64,000 nt of DNA from Allolobophora icterica (taxonomy: Eukaryota; Annelida; Clitellata; Crassiclitellata; Lumbricidae), in NCBI GenBank assembly GCA_963556255.1, contig OY744610.1:8469529-8533528 (forward strand), given 5' to 3'. Shown here piece after piece: positions 56,013 to 64,000 of the stretch (the stretch's first letter is position 1; every line of letters starts with the position of its first letter). The notes under the pieces are model-generated. The model searched no databases, was not told where the DNA came from, and was given only the letters and a program-made list of their open reading frames with translations. The translations under genes and the position numbers were made by a program.

Positions 56013-59000
56013 GTTTGCTAGAGTTTTTCTTCAAAGACCATATTTATTAGCCTATGTTTGGCGTTCAGGTTGTTTATGAAGAACATAATAGAAATATTAA
56101 AATCGTAGGCCTATTTTTCAATTTTTATCAACAACAGCCTCACGTTATCACATCGTTTTCAGAAGACCATATTTTTGCTCATCTTTACAATCAATCTGTG
56201 CATTATGAAATTCATTTCTTGGTTAGTCGATACATTGCGTGTTTATATCAAATAAATACACAATTACTCGTTAATGAGATCTACTTCTCATGGAACCTTT
56301 AAGAAATCGCTAACTTCCAAGATAATCATGACTATTCTTCAAGCTCTATTTTTAAAATTTCATTTATGTCCAAGAATTTATGTTACTGACACTTTATTTT
56401 ATGCCAGACACCGGCAAACCGTTGACAAGAAGATTACCTTCGTTAAATAAGTCGCACTTTTCCAGAAGTTATTGCGCAGTAGACCCTATATAAACAATCT
56501 TTATCACGCGATGTTTTTTTAATGGAAAGGTTACAGTTTCAATCCCGGTTTTTTTCATGGTGTTTGATCTTGCATTACGGATCTGTTGTCTTTTGTGTAA
56601 GGTGTTGAGTGCTTGACGAATATGAAGAATATGGCGGTTTACGAAGGACAACAGACCACAATAACGAATCTAACAGCTGACACTCGTAACGTAAGTTGGA
56701 CAATCATTCCAACTTCTAACGATGTTGGTAGTTACACTATCTGGAATGGCAGTCAAGTGGATCCTTCATTGACTAATCTCTTCAGCGTTAATCAAAACGG
56801 TCTAGTAATACGTAACGCTACAACGACTCCAACTGGTCAAGGTCCGATTTCAACTTCCGGTCAGTACATCGCACAGTGTCTGGTAGATGACAATATGACA
56901 GGAGCCAAACTCCTTGTCGTCCGTGAGTATTTTAAGTGGTATTGATGTTCAGTCAAATCAAATCAACTATTCGTTTACTACTCATACCAGTTGACATAAC
57001 GCAATTGGTTTGCAATCTCCGATATATATTAAAGTGTTTAAATAATCTCTCAGCAGTCCCTCACCCTTCTCTATGCTAATAGAAGTTTCGGTATACAGAA
57101 CCCGCGACATAAAGTTGTGTCATTCTTATTATGGAAGGGAGAAGTTGTGAGCCCGAGGGCGAAGAAGATAAGGGGTTGGTCGGCTCTTGGGGAAGTAAGG
57201 GCGAAGAACATGTTGTGGATTTGAGGCCACTGCTTTAAATAGCTCATCACTAAATAGGTCACCTGTCAAGCGAGCGTGATCATCTGCTTTCTGGTTGGTC
57301 TTTGGGTGGTAGATTGTCCAACTTACGTTACGAGTTAATTTTACGTAAACGTGTTAAGAGCCTATCCACCTGTTCCTTTCTCCTTGCTCAGGTAAGAAAA
57401 ACCCCACGATAGAGGGGAGGCAAACATTAATGAGGATAGCGTGGTAGCTCAGGCAATCTCATACAGTGTTGTTGATGGAAACCCATGTAATCGAAGGACT
57501 CCCAGTGCATAGAGGGATGAGGTTGAAGCCGTTAGGACTGCGTACAGATGTAACCCCATCTTTAAATCGGTTCGTTCTATAATGACGAGTGATTGATACG
57601 ACAAAAATGAGTGTGACAACTGATATTCTAGTTATGACGAAGCTGAGCCTTCTCATTATGTGACGTCTACAGGATTCACCCGAAGAGTCATTAGGCCTAC
57701 GTTAGTTAACCTGGGAATTAGCCACACGTAGAAGAGAACTTCGCGATCAGAATATAAAAGTAATATCATGAAAGAACTGAATTTCAGTTACAAATAATTG
57801 AAAATATAATAATAAAATATAAATGTAAAACCCATTATGAACATAGGCCTACCGCAATGTGATAAACTTCTCAAACCGAATTCAGAAGAACAGTTACAAG
57901 CCACGCAGCGATCCGGGCAAGACCCGAATGCCGTGAATCCCAAACTCCAAGTTTATATAGATTTTCCCCGCGTGGGTGTGGTCACGTGGTCCATCGAGGC
58001 CTCTCGACAAAGGATAAAAAAACAGGACAGCAATTTGGCAGAATCGAACAAAAGATCCGAGCTAAAAGAGCAATGCACCATGCTCGCTGGATGGCGAAGG
58101 CCATCTATGCTCTGAAGACCAGCTGAAGCTGACGGCCCGACAGAAAAGCAGACTGACAGAGCTTTCCCTTTTTGTTGCTTGCATTTGTGTATTGCTGTTT
58201 CTGGCATGAAGCTCCACTGGGATCGATTGCTGCAAAGAATGATGCTTAGTCTGCTCAAGATGTATCCGAATCGCCTTGTTGCCACAGCATTGTCTCGTCA
58301 CCTTTGGTACTTTTCTTAGCACCTCATAGTATTCGACAGTCGGGTTCACACAAATGTCAAGAGAGCCATGATAGCCAACCTCCAGCTTGCAAAGATTTCA
58401 TCGAATCTGTGAAGGGTGAATGCCACCACAGTCGCTGACTTCTGGAGACTGAACCATTTTCCCCTTAAAGTTTCTGAGCATCACGTGACCCAGAAGATGG
58501 AAAGATGAAGAGTCCTACTAGAAGTTTAAAGCAAGAGTCCTAACCATGAAGGTGGTCAATGACAGAGCTGAATGTGGCATTGCACTCATCCAGAAATACA
58601 ATGAAACGATCACAAAAGATGAAGATCAGAAGCAGTTTTTGCTCCAGTTTGTCCAGCGCCTCAGCCTGTTGTAACTCACCCTATCCAAAGCAGCCATGAT
58701 TACTAACAGATAAGCACTGTAAACTGTTGCTATGCAAAGTTGCATACACAGTTTGACTATATCCTTCAGACTTGATAAAGTGCATAAAGTAACCAGTTTT
58801 TAAATGCTGCATTCGTTCTGCATTCATTCGTGTCAATGTCAATAGTGAATTTTATCTGAAAGACTATTTTCACGACTAATGCCTGTTACGGTTGACAGAT
58901 ACCAGTTAACAGTTTTTCAATTGTTTGATTATTGTTCACTTTCTGTTACTAAATGTAAGAAAATAAAAATATGGATGTAATTACCAAAATTAACTCGCTA

Positions 59001-62000
59001 TTCGCTATTTTTCTAAAAAGTGATAATTCATAGCGACCCCTAATATTCTCGGATTAACTTCAAAATTTGTCACAAAATTCAAAGTGTTACATGTAACAAG
59101 GGCAGCCTTGTGGAGAAACAAATTTCTAAATTTCATTTTTTTGGACCACCATATTGACGACGGATTGAAGCTGACGCATGCTGAACTTCGGCAGGCCAAC
59201 AAGGATGGAATAACAAAAGTCAAAGTGCGTCAGATGAAAGAATATAATTATCAGTGTCTCTACAGGACTAAACGATATCGCGCCAAATGACCCTTACAAA
59301 ACGCCACTGGTGATAGCAGAACCTGCATTGCGAGTTCACGTCGCCAGTCATGGTTGGTTCTACGTCCATCCGCACACCAAGATCACGGACGATAAGTTTT
59401 TGACTACATTCACTTCTTCACCAATCTTGTGTGCCACACCAGAAATACTACGTCTTCGTCTGATTGCAAGTCATCCATAACTGTTCTTCTGCAATACTCT
59501 AGCGCAGCGTTCATCTTTAGATCCAAGTTTAATAGGTCATATTGCACAGTGTAAATGTAAAGCTGTAGGCCTATATAAACCTTTTGATTACAAGTGAAAC
59601 AAGTTGATTTGTTTAAATCAAATATACCTCAAACCGACGTCTGGCTTGCATGAAACCCTATCAAGAATGAAAGCGTCAAACAATTTTCGAACACTTCAGT
59701 GAAGAAAATTCCTATAATGTTATAACATCTCTTTTTTTCACTGTGACAGGTAATCCTCCAGAATGTTCATGCAATGCTACTTCACCAAACGCTGTACAAC
59801 TATCATGTAGTATACGTTATGCCGATACCACAGTGCATCCGATTAATGCTATTATGACTTGGAAAATCGGTGACGTAGTTTACACTAGTGACACTCCTCC
59901 AAGGGCGAGGAGTGATAACTATGTCTTCCAATCTACATCAACAATTACAGTGAACACCAGATCCACCGCAAACTGGGAATGCACAGTTACCTTTAATGCA
60001 CCAACTCATGTTGATAATCCATTCATCGCAACGAATGCACCCGAGTTCAGCGCATCTTGCTCAGTAGCAGGTGAGTTTTTACAGTCTGTTGCCGAACTAT
60101 AAGGCAATCAACTATGTTAAGTATAGCATATTATGACAGATAAGGATATATAAATAGCATAGGAATAAGTATATTGCTTTTAGACGGATACGATGACAAT
60201 AGTATTTGCCTTTGCAAATGCATTATTATTGTAACACTTCTATTAGAAAACTACTCAAATGATCTTCCCATGTGAAAACTCAATAACATAATCGAATAGA
60301 ATGGTCTTCAGTGTCGAGTGAAGCGGAGGCAGAGACAGAGTAAGGATCTCAAATCACAGATTGCAGGTCTATTCCAAAGCGAATTGAATTGCCAATCACG
60401 ACGAAGCTGCAATGTTATATTTCGGAAGTACGAGAATGAGGTAAAACCAGAAGCCTTGTGCTGCACGACGTAATCGTAATCGTAAACTTCAAATTATGAA
60501 AGCGTTACTATAAAGCTAAGCGCAGGGCACCAGCTTATTCACGATAACTGAAGATATTCACTTTATTACGTACGGATGACTCTGAAATACAGAGCTCAAG
60601 GCCAACAGATACACGTCAGAAAAAGTATCTGAAACTTAGTTCTCCTTCGCATAGGAAGCCGATGCAGCTCATCCCTTATTTAGCCAGCTATTTTTCTATA
60701 TATAGGCCTAGGCCTAGCTATAATGATCTGAAGAACATAAACTCTACTGAGGTCTATTAATAGAAACAGGTTAGATCTTGGAACTGACCCATTAACCCAA
60801 TTTTTAAAGTTGTACAGTGAGCGAGTGATGAAGGATTTCTTACAAAACAGTGTGTGAAAGTATGGTAATTGAAATGTGTGTTTGTAGCGTTCTCGTCGCC
60901 CTCTGGCGACCACGCGCCCTGTTACAGAGCATTGGCTGACCGGAAATGTTGCCCAAGGTTCGAACGCGAGTTTGCCTTGAGCCCCGCACCTGAGCTCACT
61001 GGAAAAACATCATGCGCTATATGTTTTGTATGCACCAGGGATGGACACTGAGATATGTCGAGATGTCGGAGCGTGTGTTAGGTTCATTTGCTACTGCAAC
61101 AGTACTTTCGGCGGGAAAGTTCCCGCGCAAAGGTCAACTTCCCGCGCTAACTGTGACACACTGTTTTCTAATTTTTCCTGGCGCCAGATAAATCCTTTCA
61201 CGATATCACACAGTTCAAATATCACACTGTGACAGAATTATCAGCCATAATTCCCCTTTATTTCAAATGTTCTTTATTAATATGACAAAAATTATATAAT
61301 CATCAAATTCTACTTCTGCTACTCACTGGTGGCAGTTTAATTAGGCCTACATTTATCATTTCAAATTGTCTATCTAGGCCAAATGTCAAATTATACATTA
61401 AAAGAAACTAGCTGCAGTTATTCGGTTTCAGCTCCGCTAAAGAATCTCTCAAAATAATAATAACCACAATCGCTCAAGTTATCGGAAAGTTCCAGTTACA
61501 TTAAAATTACGCAATTGACTACGGGCAAGAGTGAAATTAAACAAATCAGTTCTTAAAAGAATTGGAAACGATACTCAGCCTTAACCGCTTCAAATGTCAA
61601 CCTCTTAGAACTGTCGATCGATTCAATTTAATCGAACAGAACTAGACCAAAACTGACAATTACGAAACCATAGAAAGACACAGGCAACACTGACACGGCA
61701 CTAGACTCACCCTGTCACACACACTGGCTTACACGACACTGGCAAAAACACCTCTGGCGCGCAATTAACGTGGCCGTCCCTTATTATAGCAATCTTTATT
61801 CGCTCGCAAACTTTCCTCCAATTCACCAGCCAATCAGTAGACTCCGAATCTACCGCGCTCAGTTTTCATTAGCGTGTTATAAATAGATTTTAGCATATGC
61901 AGCGCCATGGAAATGTCTATTTTCGCCTGGCCTGCATCTATGTGGCGCTGATTATTGAAAGGCAAAATTATTGTTCGTTACATGTTCCCTTATTCGTAAG

Positions 62001-64000
62001 TTAAATTTATGAAGGTGCATTGCTGGCGGTAATTGTTGAACACAGTGATGGGGTGACTGGATGCTTTTAAAGAACTTCAGTTCAGTTTTCTCACAAATCT
62101 TCCCCAACGTTAAACTGTCGCCGCTAGAGAGGTTGCTGCACCCAGCAACTGAAAGGTTCTTATACATGTTCGTGCTTCTGGAATAATACATGGGGAGCTA
62201 TTTTTAGTATGCATTCTGATAAAAAAAATCAGCACAATCACTAGTATAGGTCTGGAAATACGTAATGTTCAGATGATCTACTGTCTCGTACTCCTCGTAG
62301 CATGGACCAGAACCTGATGGCCAATGCACCGTTGATCCCATCATATCACAATATTACCGGTTCTTTCAACAATAACAATTTGTTTATTATTGAAATAGTT
62401 ATCGCGTCAGTCCAGTTGAATTTCACTGAGAACAGAAATGTCATCAAGAAGTAAATGGCGTACAGCGTGGTGGCTCAGTGGTAAGTTCGGCGCCTTGTGA
62501 CCGGAGGGTTGCAGGTTCGAATGCCACTCTAGCTGCTGCGTACGGACCTTGAGCAAGTCCTTCACTCGCGATTGCTCGTGGCGCTTCGGCGTGAAAATTC
62601 CGGCACAGTATGAAATGATATAGTCGGGAGCGCCTCTGAGTAGTAGTAGATTTGGGGAGGCGCTATAGAAATATCAGGAATAAATAAACAATCTAGAAGA
62701 ATCGTCACAGATGGTCACACGTACACAATCGGAAATTCCAAACCCACTTTAGACGTCGATAAAGTTGCGCGACTACAGGCGTTGCATCCGTGAATGACAA
62801 TGACATCGCCTAGCAGACAATCGTTAGTGAAAGATGATCCATGTGCGGCTATCCAAATTGTCACAGAACTGGCAAATGCTCTTTGTCTTCGAAAAGTGCT
62901 CACTGATGCTTGTGGGGGAGTAAAAACAAAGAGTTTGGCCTATTCAAGAGATTCCAGAAGTAATGGCCATACATACGTACACATTCATATGAAATGGGGA
63001 AGGTATTTTAAAGTCAGCTAGGAAGAAAAGAACTTATAGTGATCATGTAAAAGAGTGCAACACTTTAAAACAATGTGCTAAAGCATCAAAAAGGCTAACT
63101 CAACCATAGGCATGATAAGAAGGATAATAGCCACCAGAGAGCTGATACAATTTACTCATATTGTACAAATATCTGGTTAGGCTACAGTTGGAATACTGCG
63201 TACAGGTAAATGGAATCAACATCCGAAACAGGACATAGAAAACTAGATAAAGTGCAAAGACGGCTACAAAAATGATTTGAGGCTACCAAGATTTAAGTTA
63301 TGCAAGAAGATTGAAAAGGTGTGGCTACCAACATTTGGGTAAAGAAGAAGGCGACATTTGATTGAAGCTTAGGCTACACGATTATAACTGCAAAGGGAGA
63401 ATTACAGTGGCAGAGGTTCTTTGAATTTGCACCAAGCAAGGCAACCCGAGGACACAGGTTTAGGCTATAAATTATTTAAGTAATCGAAATGAACATTAGG
63501 GCAGAATTCTTCAGTGCAAGGTTCGTTGACTTGTGGAATGGTTTGGATGATAGTACTGTCTCATTGGACACTATCAGAGCTTTTAAGCGGTAGTTTGTAG
63601 AATTGGCCTATTAAGCGTTCCAGGTTAATTTGCAGTGGTCCTAGCACAGAGCCACTTAAAAGCCTTGTTATTTTATGTTAAATCTTTATTTATTGCAGGC
63701 ATCCTACAAGATAAAAACAATCGTTAACGGTAAACCCATTATTGAATTTATTTAAATAATAGCTCTTCAGATCTCACTGGAACCATTAGTCGGACCAATA
63801 GCTGGAGGAACGAACATCACGATAATTGGATCAGCGACAATTGATCTATCGAGATGCTACAGCTCAAATATATCAGATATAAGAGGTGTTAGAAATGTCT
63901 ATATTGGAAATGATTTGTCTGCAACATCCGTGTCCTTTTCACCTAATGGCAGGTTAGAGGAATACGTAATCCAGTACGTTCAGCATAACATTATACTTTA
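55925..64000 (+). CDS. Receptor gene B (paralogue of gene A), incomplete at window end
   Basis: Exons recognised: 55925-56012 (signal peptide), 56602-56922 (V-like Ig), 59750-60070 (C-like Ig), 63763-63952 (IPT part 1). All are on the + strand with matching phases up to exon 3. The next junction (phase 1 into 63763) also fits, so exons 1-4 could be contiguous. I saw no counterpart of gene A's second Ig pair, mucin exon or canonical Ig exon between 60071 and 63762. The rest of the gene lies beyond the window. A cell-surface recognition protein is inferred. Confidence 0.78.
56011..56103. repeat. 93-bp direct repeat, copy 2, starting at the exon 1 donor
   Basis: Identical to 55572-55664. Its first bases AGGTTTGCT include the GT donor of exon 1, so the duplicated block supplied, or kept, the splice site. 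Confidence 0.95.
56602..56922 (+). CDS. Gene B exon 2: V-like Ig domain
   Basis: Phase 1-1, 107 codons (GTGTAAG| and |GTGAGT). GVECLTNMKNMAVYEGQQ, NVSWTIIPTS, NGLVIRNATTTPTG, GQYIAQCLV. The B-strand Cys is absent and the F-strand Cys present, with the early VEC Cys as likely partner. Several sequons. Close to gene A exon 4. Confidence 0.88.
57060..57980. other. Intron 2 of gene B, no exon seen
   Basis: A GCGTGGTAGCTCAGG motif at about 57439 recalls a pol III A box and could be a SINE scrap. Nothing else is recognisable. Confidence 0.4.
57990..58690 (+). pseudogene. DNA transposon protein remnant, same family as 17033-18967
   Basis: Frames give HARWMAKAIYALKT, LSRHLWYFS and finally VVNDRAECGIALIQKYNETI followed by DEDQKQFLLQFVQ with a stop at about 58676. 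The HLWY block and its order match the 17-18 kb element, whose C-terminal part reads VHDHRRNFPECKKE. It is an old, frameshifted copy in intron 2 of gene B. Confidence 0.7.
59750..60070 (+). CDS. Gene B exon 3: C-like Ig domain
   Basis: Phase 1-1, 107 codons (TGACAG| and AGCAG|GTGAGT). PPECSCNATS, VQLSCSIRYAD, NAIMTWKIGD, ANWECTVTF, APEFSASC: B-F Cys pair, core Trp and outer Cys pair as in gene A exons 3 and 5. Confidence 0.9.
60071..62462. other. Intron of gene B, no exon recognised
   Basis: I looked for Ig or Thr/Pro repeats and found none. About 60895-60912 shows a short GTCGCCCTCTGGCGACC inverted repeat. The remaining sequence is AT-rich, with several TAGGCCTA words, which are common across the window. 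Confidence 0.5.
62463..62690 (+). mobile_element. tRNA-derived SINE with L2-like 3' end
   Basis: GTGGCTCAGTGGTAAG (A box) and GGTTCGAATGCC (B box) form a tRNA-like head. The body has GACCTTGAGCAAGTCCTTCAC, and the tail reads GGGAGCGCCTCTGAGTAG, GGCGCTATAGAAATA and AATAAATAAA. The tail matches the 3' end of the LINE at 14640. Confidence 0.85.
63030..63620 (+). pseudogene. CR1-like LINE, C-terminal RT fragment
   Basis: Pieces read KANSTIGMIRRIIATREL-type, LEYCVQ-W-type, DIEKLDKVQRRLQK, then AEFFSARFVDLWNGLDD and LDTIRAFKR. This is the C-terminal pattern of CR1 pol (LEYC-Q-W-P, EK-QRRATK, FF--R---WN-L). Stops and shifts throughout. Confidence 0.8.
63763..63952 (+). CDS. Gene B exon 4: first half of an IPT/TIG domain
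   Basis: Acceptor AATAATAG|CTCTTCAG, phase 1 to phase 2 (GGCAG|GTTAGA). ISLEPLVGPIAGGTNITIIG and VYIGNDLSATS are nearly the same as gene A exon 8. An alternative acceptor (CTTCAG, 63770) would change the phase and is less likely. Confidence 0.85.

Overview
The window is nuclear DNA from a metazoan, most likely a marine invertebrate. The evidence is spliced genes with GT-AG introns, Ig and IPT/TIG ectodomain exons joined in phase 1, non-LTR and Ty3 retrotransposons, many hAT-type miniature elements with 8-bp target duplications, piggyBac remnants, tRNA-derived SINEs and long microsatellites. I cannot fix the phylum. A tunicate or another animal with a large family of Ig-type recognition receptors is only a guess. 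Most of the DNA is transposon-derived.

The host content is a head-to-tail (+ strand) series of related cell-surface receptor genes or gene pieces. (1) At 1.7-3.6 kb lie a transmembrane exon and a cytoplasmic-tail exon (unit 1) whose tail carries repeated YxxL/I motifs, including an ITAM-like pair. (2) At 9.9-12.6 kb lies a diverged second copy (unit 2) with two Ser/Thr-rich stalk exons, a transmembrane exon and a tail exon; its splice junction between membrane and tail exons looks broken. (3) At 24.5-37.2 kb lies receptor gene A. I read it as 13 phase-compatible exons coding about 1,300 residues: signal peptide, V-like Ig, C-like Ig, V-like Ig, C-like Ig, a Thr/Pro/Asn mucin stalk with 12-residue repeats, a canonical Ig, IPT/TIG modules, a membrane helix and a tyrosine-containing acidic tail. 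(4) From 55.9 kb to the window end lies a paralogue, gene B (signal peptide, V-like Ig, C-like Ig, then an IPT exon), cut off by the window edge. Genes A and B also share upstream sequence, and pieces of flanking DNA recur (3.9-4.7 kb with 19.7-20.2 kb), so the cluster grew by tandem duplication.

The receptors suggest an immune or allorecognition cluster: variable-looking Ig ectodomains on a glycosylated stalk, anchored by a membrane helix, with ITAM-like tails in some copies and a different tail in gene A. This function is inferred from architecture only.

Mobile DNA, region by region. 0-1.2 kb: non-LTR remnant and a hAT-type MITE. 4.2-6.1 kb: MITEs and a minisatellite. 6.1-9.8 kb: a piggyBac element with other transposons nested in it. 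11.5 kb and 13.1 kb: SINE/LINE pieces. 14.6-16.4 kb: non-LTR element with a long reverse transcriptase ORF (- strand). 17.0-19.0 kb: decayed DNA transposon inside a TA repeat. 19.2-22.6 kb: LINE pieces, a MITE and a hAT remnant. 31-35 kb: gene A intron loaded with a GAT/GGT array, a LINE and a hAT remnant. 39.8-50.7 kb: a young Ty3/gypsy LTR retrotransposon (- strand) with apparently identical 2.2-kb LTRs, a 2,019-codon gag-pol ORF that begins inside the LTR, and a deleted integrase core. 50.8-52.0 kb: an 83-bp inverted-repeat element. 53-55.3 kb: three hAT-type elements. 57.9-58.7 kb and 62.4-63.6 kb: further transposon, SINE and LINE remnants.
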